DNA of 64,000 nucleotides from an uncultured Aquimarina sp. Lineage in GTDB: Bacteria > Bacteroidota > Bacteroidia > Flavobacteriales > Flavobacteriaceae. Positions 57,093-64,000 of the stretch are shown in pieces. The position numbers were made by a program, and so were the translations under genes. The notes below the pieces were generated by a model, which did no database searches, was not told the origin of the DNA, and saw only the letters and a list, made by a program, of their open reading frames with translations. The DNA lies in NCBI GenBank assembly GCA_947489195.1, contig CANLCT010000002.1:62001-126000 (forward strand), written 5' to 3'. Positions within the stretch are counted from its first letter, which is position 1. Every line of letters starts with the position of its first letter.

Positions 57093-58241
57093 TTAGAAGT
57101 ATTTAATCAATTTGGAGGTGCTTTTACGTTTATAGCTGGCAAATTTTTGGGTAGGAAAATAAAGTGCTACAGCAAGCCCAAAAGCGATTAGCCAAATTTG
57201 ATATACATGGTTAACCCCAAAAGAGTCTCCTTGATTAGGACCAAAAACAAACCATAGAATTTTATAAGAAAAAAGTAAAATATATAAATGGATTACGTAA
57301 AAAAACATTGGAGCAGATCCATATATTTTAAGGATTTGGGTAGTGGATTTGGAAGCATTTTCAAAACAGTATAGCAATATCGCGCTTATGCCAAGAGTAA
57401 GCAATAAATAATCCAAAGATGGAGGATATTTTGTGTAGTTTAAAAAATGCATTGTCGAAGCTATAAAAGTGGGCTGTGGAGTCCAAGCAAGTGTTTCGCC
57501 ATAAATATTAAAACCTCTTAAAACTACAAGTAATAGTAACGAAGAAATACCCGAAATCAGCAGTGTTTTTTGTCTTTTTTTAGCTAATACATCATGCTTA
57601 AAGATAGGACCGCAAAAGTAACCAAATAGGATAACGCCAATCCAAGGGAATACTGGGTATGAGGCCTTTATTTTAATAAAATCGTTATTCACTAAAAAAC
57701 CACGGTCATGCAAAATAGTCCAAAGCGTATATCCAAATTCAGACGAATCAAAAGCAATAGGAGTTAGTAAGTTATGTCCAAAAATAATTAGTAAGCCAAT
57801 TATTCCTATCCCTATTTTTGGAACTTTAGCAAGTAGCAAAATCCCTAAGCAGATCATACTAATGCCAATAGCCCAAATAACTTGTAAATATAAAGTGTGA
57901 TAAGCTCCATACCACGAAAAATTAATTAATGTAGCCTCTAACAATACTAAAAAAAGGCCTCTTTTTAATAAAAAAGAACTTGCTGACCGCTCGGGTTTGT
58001 TTTTAGGATGGGCATATAGCCAAGCAGATAGACCAGTTAAAAAAACAAAAGTTGGTGCGCAAATGTGTGCCGCTAATCTTGTAAAAAATAGACTTGTGCT
58101 GGTTTCGCTAATAGTTAAAGGGTCGGTTATTGGATGATGAGAAAAAAACCTTTCGCGAACATGATCGACTAACATAATAAGCATTACTAAGCCACGTAAC
58201 ATATCAATGGATGAAATTCGAGAAGATTTTTGTGTACTCAT
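57093..58241 (-). CDS. DUF1624/HGSNAT-like membrane acyltransferase
   Basis: The 382-residue protein has about ten membrane helices and begins RISSIDMLRGLVMLIMLVDHVRE, with the Asp/Arg and His typical of the heparan-alpha-glucosaminide N-acetyltransferase-like family. It probably moves an acyl group across the membrane to a sugar acceptor. It lies 173 bases upstream of the A2M gene on the same strand, but cotranscription is uncertain. Confidence 0.82.
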   Translation of the reverse strand: MSTQKSSRISSIDMLRGLVMLIMLVDHVRERFFSHHPITDPLTISETSTSLFFTRLAAHICAPTFVFLTGLSAWLYAHPKNKPERSASSFLLKRGLFLVLLEATLINFSWYGAYHTLYLQVIWAIGISMICLGILLLAKVPKIGIGIIGLLIIFGHNLLTPIAFDSSEFGYTLWTILHDRGFLVNNDFIKIKASYPVFPWIGVILFGYFCGPIFKHDVLAKKRQKTLLISGISSLLLLVVLRGFNIYGETLAWTPQPTFIASTMHFLNYTKYPPSLDYLLLTLGISAILLYCFENASKSTTQILKIYGSAPMFFYVIHLYILLFSYKILWFVFGPNQGDSFGVNHVYQIWLIAFGLAVALYFPTQKFASYKRKSTSKLIKYF

Positions 58242-58492
58242 AAATGTATCTTAAGCCTTATTTGAGTAAAGGAATATATAATCTTATTTAAGGCAAACGG
58301 AATTAACTTTTTTTTACAATAAATTATTCGCGATGGCTTTTTAGATTAGTATTTGCAGTAGTATAGACGGAATAGATTTTTTAATGTATAACCTGGGTTA
58401 AAAGTTACGTTTTTAAAATACTTTGTTAAACTAATTATACAGATCGAGTTAGTTGTAATTTTTTTACTAGCTTAATTCTAAATTTTAGAAAA

Positions 58493-59287
58493 ATGACAAA
58501 TAATAACATTATTTATCAGGTAGATTCATTTACCACAACAATTTTTAAAGGCAACCCTGCAGGAGTGCAGTTTGTAGATAAGGAAGTTGATGAATTGCGT
58601 ATGCAACAAATAGCTATGGAGATGAATTTGTCTGAAACGGCATTTGTAACACCAAACGGAAATAGTTATGATATTCGATTTTTTACACCTACGACAGAAA
58701 TTTCATTATGTGGACATGCTACTTTGGCTAGTGCACATTTGATGTATGAATTGGGCATGGTATATGAAAATGATATCATTTATTTTAATGCAAAAGGTGG
58801 GAATTTAATTGTTTCTAAGGGGACAGATGGAATAATAATGGAATTCCCTAAATATGATGTAAAAAAAATAGAAACTCCTGATTTATTTGCTTCAATTATA
58901 AGTTTTGAACCCGTAGAAGTATATGCATCTGGAGGTTGGATTGTTGCTGTGGCTGCTAATGAAACAATAATAAAAAATGTAAAACCAGCATTTGATAAAA
59001 TGACTAAAAATGGATTAGGTAAGTTGCTCATAACAGCTAATAGCAATCAAAAAGATGTTGATTATGTAGTGCGTTGTTTTGCTCCTGCTTCTGGAATTAA
59101 TGAAGATCCCGTAACAGGTTCTGCTCAATGTGCATTAGTTCCAATTTGGAATTTAAAAACAGGAAAAACTTCGTTTACAGCAATACAACTTTCGGAAAGA
59201 ACTGGAATACTGAAATTGGAATTAGTAAATGATATTGTTAAAATTAGAGGAGAAGCTATAACTGTTTTTAAGGCTAATTTGAAATAG
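58493..59287 (+). CDS. PhzF-family isomerase-like protein
   Basis: The 264-residue protein has the PhzF fold signs: QVDSFTTTIFKGNPAGV at the start, NLSETAFV with the catalytic glutamate (Glu48), CGHATLAS and EDPVTGSAQCAL. PhzF enzymes act as isomerases or epimerases; most family members outside phenazine clusters have unknown substrates, and no phenazine genes are here. Confidence 0.92.
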   Translation: MTNNNIIYQVDSFTTTIFKGNPAGVQFVDKEVDELRMQQIAMEMNLSETAFVTPNGNSYDIRFFTPTTEISLCGHATLASAHLMYELGMVYENDIIYFNAKGGNLIVSKGTDGIIMEFPKYDVKKIETPDLFASIISFEPVEVYASGGWIVAVAANETIIKNVKPAFDKMTKNGLGKLLITANSNQKDVDYVVRCFAPASGINEDPVTGSAQCALVPIWNLKTGKTSFTAIQLSERTGILKLELVNDIVKIRGEAITVFKANLK

Positions 59288-59289
59288 TA

Positions 59290-59297
59290 TATTTTTG
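59290..59297 (+). promoter_or_regulatory. -7 element before the TPR gene
   Basis: TATTTTTG fits TAnnTTTG, 22 bases before the TPR start. No -33 TTG lies at normal spacing. Confidence 0.4.
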
Positions 59298-59319
59298 CAA
59301 TTGAAATAATTAAACACCT

Positions 59320-59862
59320 ATGAAGATATTTTTTTTAGTCATCTTTTTTAGTATTTCGAAATTGATAACTACAACTCCCGAATCATTAGAAAAAGGAATT
59401 GATCTGTTTAATAAAAAACAGTTTGAAGCGGCTCAAGAGGTTTTTGAAGTCTATTTAAATGAACACCCCAACAATGCCATTGCTTTAGAATATTTAGGAG
59501 ACATTGCTTTTCAAAATAAAAAATGGAGTACGGCGGCTAATTATTTTAAACCGTTATTAGCTATTGAAAAAAATAACCCACGCTATCATTTTAAATATGC
59601 TGGAGCTATTGGTATGAAAGCGAAGCATAATAAATTAAGCGCCTTGTTTTTAATTGATGATATTAAGGAACATTTTGTAAAAGCAGCAGCATTAGATGTT
59701 ACTTATGAAGCCCCCCGAATGGCACTTGTTCAATTTTTAACAGAATTGCCTTCCGCTTTGGGCGGAAGTGCCAAAGAAGCTACAAAATATGCAAAGCAGC
59801 TTATGGTTTTAAATGCCAATGAGGGCCAAAAAGCTTTGGCTTATATTGAAGCGAATAGGTAA
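59320..59862 (+). CDS. secreted TPR protein
   Basis: The 180-residue protein has a signal-like N-terminus and two or three tetratricopeptide units (LFNKKQFEAAQEVFEVYL, NAIALEYLGDIAFQNKKW). TPRs bind partner proteins, here likely in the periplasm. It lies 46 bases before mpl on the same strand. Function unknown. Confidence 0.78.
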   Translation: MKIFFLVIFFSISKLITTTPESLEKGIDLFNKKQFEAAQEVFEVYLNEHPNNAIALEYLGDIAFQNKKWSTAANYFKPLLAIEKNNPRYHFKYAGAIGMKAKHNKLSALFLIDDIKEHFVKAAALDVTYEAPRMALVQFLTELPSALGGSAKEATKYAKQLMVLNANEGQKALAYIEANR

Positions 59863-59908
59863 ATTATTGTGATAAACCCCGTATATTTACCTTACAATTA
59901 TTGGATTT

Positions 59909-61261
59909 ATGCGCGTACATTTTATAGCAATAGGCGGGAGTGCCATGCACAATTTAGCTATTGCATTACATCAAAAGAGATATCAAGTAACTGGAAGTGA
60001 TGATGCTATTTTTGAACCTTCAAAATCAAGACTAGCCAAGTATGGTTTATTACCTAATGCTACGGGTTGGAATGCGGAAAAAATAACCACAGATTTAGAT
60101 GCTGTTATTTTAGGTATGCATGCCAAAGCAGATAATCCAGAGTTGTTAAAAGCACAAGAATTAGGTGTTGAAATTTTTTCATATCCCGAATATTTATACG
60201 AACAATCTAAATTAAAATCAAGAGTAGTTATTGGAGGATCTCATGGAAAAACAACCATTACCTCAATGATTTTACATGTGTTACATTACCACAACAAGGA
60301 AGTGGATTATATGGTTGGGGCGCAGTTAGAAGGTTTTGAAACCATGGTGCATTTAACGGAGCAAAATGATTTTATTGTATTAGAAGGAGATGAGTATTTG
60401 TCTTCGCCTATTGATTTGCGACCTAAATTTCATTTATACAAGCCTAATATTGCTTTGTTAAGTGGTATTGCTTGGGATCATATAAATGTATTTAAAACCT
60501 TAGCAGATTACGAGGAGCAGTTTAAAATTTTTATTGATCAAATTACACCAGGAGGAATTTTAATTTATAATGAAGAAGATCCAACAGTAAAATGTTTGGC
60601 TGAGGCAACAGAAAATCAAATTAGAAAAATACCTTATAAAACACCTGAATATACGGTTGAAGACGGAGAAACCTTTATTGAAACTAATGAAGGACCACTT
60701 CCGTTAGAAATTTTTGGAGCGCATAACCTAAGTAATTTGGCAGGAGCTAAATGGATTTGCCAAAATATGGCGATTGACGAAGATGATTTTTATGAGGCCA
60801 TAGCTAGTTTTAAAGGAGCATCAAAGCGATTAGAAAAAATTGCCGAAACATCGAATTCTGTAGCTTATAAAGATTTTGCGCATAGTCCTTCAAAAGTATC
60901 CGCCACTACAAAGGCAGTTAAAAATCAATTTCCAAATAGAAATTTAGTAGCATGTTTAGAATTGCACACCTATAGTAGTTTAAATGCAGAGTTTTTAAAA
61001 CAATACAAAGGTGCATTAAGTGCAGCGGATGAAGCAGTGGTGTTTTATTCGCCAGAAGCTTTAGCTATAAAAAGAATGGATCCCATAAGTGAACAGCAAA
61101 TAAAAGAAGCTTTTGAAAATAATAACTTACAGGTTTTTACAGATTCAAAAGCATTTAAAGATTTTTTGTTTACTCAAAATTTTAATGATAAAACATTATT
61201 GCTTATGAGTAGTGGGAATTATGGAGGCTTGGATTTTGATGAGGTGAAGCAATTGTTTTAA
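59909..61261 (+). CDS. mpl: UDP-MurNAc:L-alanyl-gamma-D-glutamyl-meso-DAP ligase
   Basis: The 450-residue protein has the Mur-ligase P-loop GSHGKTT (110-116) and the Mpl-type HFIAIGGSAMHNLAIAL at the start, FAHSPSKV in the middle and the end GNYGGLDFDE. It reattaches murein tripeptide from turnover to UDP-MurNAc, so peptidoglycan is recycled. No other recycling gene is nearby. Confidence 0.92.
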   Translation: MRVHFIAIGGSAMHNLAIALHQKRYQVTGSDDAIFEPSKSRLAKYGLLPNATGWNAEKITTDLDAVILGMHAKADNPELLKAQELGVEIFSYPEYLYEQSKLKSRVVIGGSHGKTTITSMILHVLHYHNKEVDYMVGAQLEGFETMVHLTEQNDFIVLEGDEYLSSPIDLRPKFHLYKPNIALLSGIAWDHINVFKTLADYEEQFKIFIDQITPGGILIYNEEDPTVKCLAEATENQIRKIPYKTPEYTVEDGETFIETNEGPLPLEIFGAHNLSNLAGAKWICQNMAIDEDDFYEAIASFKGASKRLEKIAETSNSVAYKDFAHSPSKVSATTKAVKNQFPNRNLVACLELHTYSSLNAEFLKQYKGALSAADEAVVFYSPEALAIKRMDPISEQQIKEAFENNNLQVFTDSKAFKDFLFTQNFNDKTLLLMSSGNYGGLDFDEVKQLF

Positions 61262-61324
61262 ATAGCCTTTAACTTTTTCGAGATGGTTATCAGACCCAAT
61301 TAAAATTATTTTATCATATTAAGA

Positions 61325-61360
61325 TACAAAGAGGTTGTCTAAAAAGACAGCCTCTTTGTA
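61325..61360. terminator. bidirectional intrinsic terminator
   Basis: A 16-bp stem with one G-U pair (61325-61340 with 61345-61360; AAAGAGG/CCTCTTT) between convergent mpl and the NHL gene. Confidence 0.88.
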
Positions 61361-61372
61361 TTCAGTTTTTGC

Positions 61373-62614
61373 TTATCGTTTTAAAATGATTTTTCTGATC
61401 TTTAAATCAGCACCAGTTGTGTATACAATTTTTCCATCGGGTGTAGCTTCAATTCCGTTTGGATTTTGAAAAGTTGCAGTGTTAGCTAAACCGTCGGAAG
61501 ACCCAGTAACACCAGTGCCAATTTCTTCAACAATAGTACCATCAAGTCCTACTTTGTAAATTTTATGCTGCTCAAAACCGGTTACATAAAAATGTTTGTT
61601 AGCATAAGAAATATGACCTATTGATGCAGGAGTGTCTGCAATTTCTGTAAGCGTATTATCAGTTTCTAATTTGAATATTTTTCCATTATTAAAATTCCCT
61701 AAATAAGGAATATCGTTTTCTTTATCATGAGTAAAGCCTATAAAACCATTGATAGGAATGTTTATTTCAGAAATCGAAAGGTCTTTTGCTATTTTAAAAA
61801 TTTTCCTCGCAGCCCAAAATGTATTTAAAATTGTTCCATCTTTTAACACTATAATTCCACCACCTCCAAAAAAACGACTGTCGTTTACAATTTGGATTTG
61901 TGTTCCGTTAGGTGCAACTTTATAAATACTATTTGTTCCAAATAAAGTAACTAATAAATTTCCTTGGTTATCAAAGGTATTCCCCACGGGTTGACTAACC
62001 TCATTTGTAAGAATACTGATAGCTCCTTTGGGGGTAACTTTAAATACATTTGAAGATTTTTCGTTTGAAATAGCGCCTCCATTTACGTATAAGTTTAAAT
62101 CAGCATCAATCGAAATATCTTCAGTAGCTGCAATGTTCTCTATAAGTGTGGTTACCAGAGTTTCGTTTTTTAGCTGAAAACTTTTAACAGAAGGAGTTAA
62201 AAGACTTTGGTCTTTATTTGATAATACGAGGTGGACAACATAATCTAGATTTTCTTTTATTAGATCACCATCAGTATCTTTCAAAATTTTAGTCAATTGT
62301 ATTTCAACAGTATTTTTAGGTGTAAACTCTGTAAATTGATCATTTTTAAATGTTTCTATTTGAGATGGTGTTACCGTTTTAGAGGCTTTTGAAATGATAA
62401 GTTTGGATGTTGTTATAAATCCGATTTCGCCAGTTAAGTTAAAGGCTATTTTTATATCTGTGCTATTCCCTTCATTAGCAGTATCTGTTACCTTAAAATT
62501 AGATGCAATTGGTATAGGAGTTGGTGCTTTAGTTTCGGGTTCACTATTTGATTCGCAAGCTGTAGTTATTGCAAAAGCAAAAAAAAGTTTAATTAATGAT
62601 TTTGAATTTTTCAT
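61373..62614 (-). CDS. NHL-type beta-propeller lipoprotein
   Basis: The 413-residue protein has a lipoprotein signal ending TTAC (Cys20), an Ig-like linker domain (about 35-145) and a six-bladed propeller (about 155-413) with recurring units such as IFKL, YLGNFNNGKIFKL and a final GLANTATFQNPNGI of the NHL type. It faces the periplasm or outside. Ligand unknown. The membrane AraC gene lies 47 bases upstream on the same strand, so the two may be cotranscribed. Confidence 0.82.
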   Translation of the reverse strand: MKNSKSLIKLFFAFAITTACESNSEPETKAPTPIPIASNFKVTDTANEGNSTDIKIAFNLTGEIGFITTSKLIISKASKTVTPSQIETFKNDQFTEFTPKNTVEIQLTKILKDTDGDLIKENLDYVVHLVLSNKDQSLLTPSVKSFQLKNETLVTTLIENIAATEDISIDADLNLYVNGGAISNEKSSNVFKVTPKGAISILTNEVSQPVGNTFDNQGNLLVTLFGTNSIYKVAPNGTQIQIVNDSRFFGGGGIIVLKDGTILNTFWAARKIFKIAKDLSISEINIPINGFIGFTHDKENDIPYLGNFNNGKIFKLETDNTLTEIADTPASIGHISYANKHFYVTGFEQHKIYKVGLDGTIVEEIGTGVTGSSDGLANTATFQNPNGIEATPDGKIVYTTGADLKIRKIILKR

Positions 62615-62661
62615 TTTCGTTAAATGTTTAATGATTTATCTAACGTAAATGAACTTATAAT

Positions 62662-63813
62662 TTAATGCTCAGTCGACTCAATAACTGTATTTGAGTCCTT
62701 TTTTGAAGCAATAAATTGACTTGGAGTTTGTCCTGTTTGATTTTTAAAAACTCTATTGAATGAAGCTTTACTGTTAAACCCCACCTCAAAAGCAATTCCT
62801 AATAAAGTAAATTGTTCATTTTTGTTGGAATTAATCATTTGCTTAAATTCTTCAACTCTATAATAATTGACAAAATCATGAAAATTCATGCCAAATTCGT
62901 TATTAATTTTAATAGATATATTTCTAGCTGGCATATCTATTTCGGTAGCAAGATCAATTAACTTTAACTCTGGGTTTAAAAAAGGTTTTTTATTTAGCAT
63001 AAATGTGTGTAAATCGGGTAATTCGGAAGAGGTTTTTGGGGTTCTTTTAATCTTGTCCTTTTTAGGTTTTGTAAACACTAATGCTTCCGATTTATTAATG
63101 TGCCATATGGCTAAAAAAACAAGTAGTGCACTATTCGTTAAAAAAAGACCTAATTCAACATAAGCATGAGTCATCTTAAAAAAATGAAAAAGAAAAAGAA
63201 GTCCTATTGAAAATAATGTTATTCCGATGTATTTAAAAAAAAGAGTATAAAAATTTTGGCTATAGTTTATAGATGTATTTTGCTTAAAATATTCCTTCTT
63301 TTTTTTGAGTAATCTTAAGGCGTAAACCCCATAGCCAAATAAGATAATTAATTTTACAAAATGTATGATTATTGCTCTTATTTTTAGTGAATAAACCATG
63401 CCTAGATAATGTTTAATAACACTTAGTTTATAAGTAGCAGGACTTAATACAAAATCTAAATGACCAGTCCACCATATAAATACAAATAAACTCAAGTGAA
63501 AAACATCATACCACTTAAAATTTCTATTAGGTTTTAAGTAAGTGAGTATATAGAAGAAAAATAAAGGATCTATTAAATATGTTAATGGGTAGGTTATGAA
63601 AATGAAATGAGGAAGCTTAACATATAGACCAGAATAAACGATAAAATTATCAAGCATTTTTAGACTCATAATTAAAAAGATAAATCCTAAAAAAATATTT
63701 GATTTTTGGATTCCTTTTTTTGTGCTAAAAATAGCTGTTGTTAGTAGTAAGCTTGCAAAGGCGCCTACAGCAGTAATTGCTGATGCAAAAATATTGTATA
63801 GCGTAAATTCCAT
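62662..63813 (-). CDS. membrane-bound AraC-family regulator
   Basis: The 383-residue protein has about seven membrane helices (residues 1-235) and a C-terminal AraC-type helix-turn-helix (about 275-375; IDMPARNISIKINNEFG, GFNSKASFNRVFKNQTG). Such proteins may sense a signal in the membrane and bind DNA at its inner face. The NHL lipoprotein gene follows by 47 bases. Two TTTTCGAT motifs lie just upstream (63817 and 63843). Confidence 0.83.
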   Translation of the reverse strand: MEFTLYNIFASAITAVGAFASLLLTTAIFSTKKGIQKSNIFLGFIFLIMSLKMLDNFIVYSGLYVKLPHFIFITYPLTYLIDPLFFFYILTYLKPNRNFKWYDVFHLSLFVFIWWTGHLDFVLSPATYKLSVIKHYLGMVYSLKIRAIIIHFVKLIILFGYGVYALRLLKKKKEYFKQNTSINYSQNFYTLFFKYIGITLFSIGLLFLFHFFKMTHAYVELGLFLTNSALLVFLAIWHINKSEALVFTKPKKDKIKRTPKTSSELPDLHTFMLNKKPFLNPELKLIDLATEIDMPARNISIKINNEFGMNFHDFVNYYRVEEFKQMINSNKNEQFTLLGIAFEVGFNSKASFNRVFKNQTGQTPSQFIASKKDSNTVIESTEH

Positions 63814-64000
63814 GAGTTTTCGATAGTTATTAAATTTAATAATTTTCGATTTAAGTATGCTCTTTTAGAAATTGTTTTATGGATGTTTTTTAGTTAATTT
63901 TTTGTTTCAAGTTTTGAAGAGTGTCTACAAGAAAGTTACTTATTTTATAGAGAGTAAATAGAAAGGAATAAAGGATGTTTTGACAATCATATTATATGAA
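63814..64000. other. right-edge noncoding stretch
   Basis: 187 bases with no recognisable gene. TTTTCGAT occurs twice, at 63817-63824 and 63843-63850, close to the start of the AraC-type gene. Confidence 0.35.

Noticed and set aside
58493..59287. Phenazine biosynthesis from the PhzF-like gene
   Set aside because: No other phz gene is present and most PhzF-family proteins lie outside phenazine pathways.

Overview
The window is AT-rich chromosomal DNA from a member of the Bacteroidetes, most likely family Flavobacteriaceae. The signs are a gliding-motility lipoprotein gene (gldH), three proteins with type IX secretion (T9SS) C-terminal signals, promoters of the Bacteroidetes TAnnTTTG type, starts without clear Shine-Dalgarno sites, several TTG starts, and a SusC-like plug module. 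The genus cannot be fixed from the sequence alone. I see no rRNA or tRNA gene, CRISPR array, transposase or phage gene; most of the window is core genome with a few accessory pieces.

Layout. 0.2-6 kb: trhO, then ricT-gldH-PBP1A on the + strand. 6.3-8.6 kb: a large secreted beta-helix protein with Ig-like, fascin-like and T9SS domains. 8.7-10.8 kb: the two subunits of a 3-oxoacid CoA-transferase with a 1-Cys peroxiredoxin between them, then a possible 52-aa small gene. 11.1-18 kb (minus strand): a double ABC ATPase, a 3'-5' exonuclease, a serine hydrolase, an outer-membrane barrel and a T9SS type B adhesin-like protein. 18.2-25.6 kb: an AraC regulator divergent from a haem operon hemA-hemC-hemD-hemE-(lipoprotein)-hemF, whose 3' end overlaps a convergent BLUF blue-light sensor gene. 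25.9-31.2 kb: an orphan WlbA/WlbB-like sugar pair, a small secreted protein, and a minus-strand cluster with a GT4 glycosyltransferase, a FabH-like ketosynthase and a group III truncated haemoglobin. 31.3-35.6 kb: gcvP and a divergent UbiA-like membrane protein.

35.6-39.2 kb: an M3 peptidase, an ECF sigma factor and two paralogous zinc-type anti-sigma proteins. The gap between the paralogues holds a decayed copy of the 3' end of the sigma gene, so the whole sigma/anti-sigma unit appears to have been duplicated and one sigma copy lost. 39.2-42.4 kb: katG, with one apparent small structured RNA on each side. The two RNAs share a conserved loop core (24 of 25 positions), have different but base-paired stems, and each ends in a strong intrinsic terminator. 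This is the best candidate for an undescribed element in the window. 42.4-44.2 kb: purE/purK. 44.5-46.1 kb: adk and obg. 46.3-48.8 kb: a DUF4136 lipoprotein and a DUF4153 membrane protein.

49-50.1 kb: a secreted protein made of three copies of a T9SS-CTD-like domain, with a perfect 22-bp palindrome upstream. 50.4-56.9 kb: a 2174-residue alpha-2-macroglobulin with an intact CxEQ thioester and an inserted carboxypeptidase-regulatory plus SusC-plug module. 57-64 kb: a DUF1624 acyltransferase, a PhzF-family enzyme, a TPR protein, the murein-recycling ligase Mpl, an NHL beta-propeller lipoprotein and a membrane-bound AraC-type regulator.

Shared themes are cell-envelope construction (PBP1A, Mpl, GldH, sugar enzymes, T9SS cargo), haem and oxidative or light stress (hem operon, BLUF, KatG, peroxiredoxin, haemoglobin) and core metabolism. 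Functional names rest on motifs read by eye; no database search was run.
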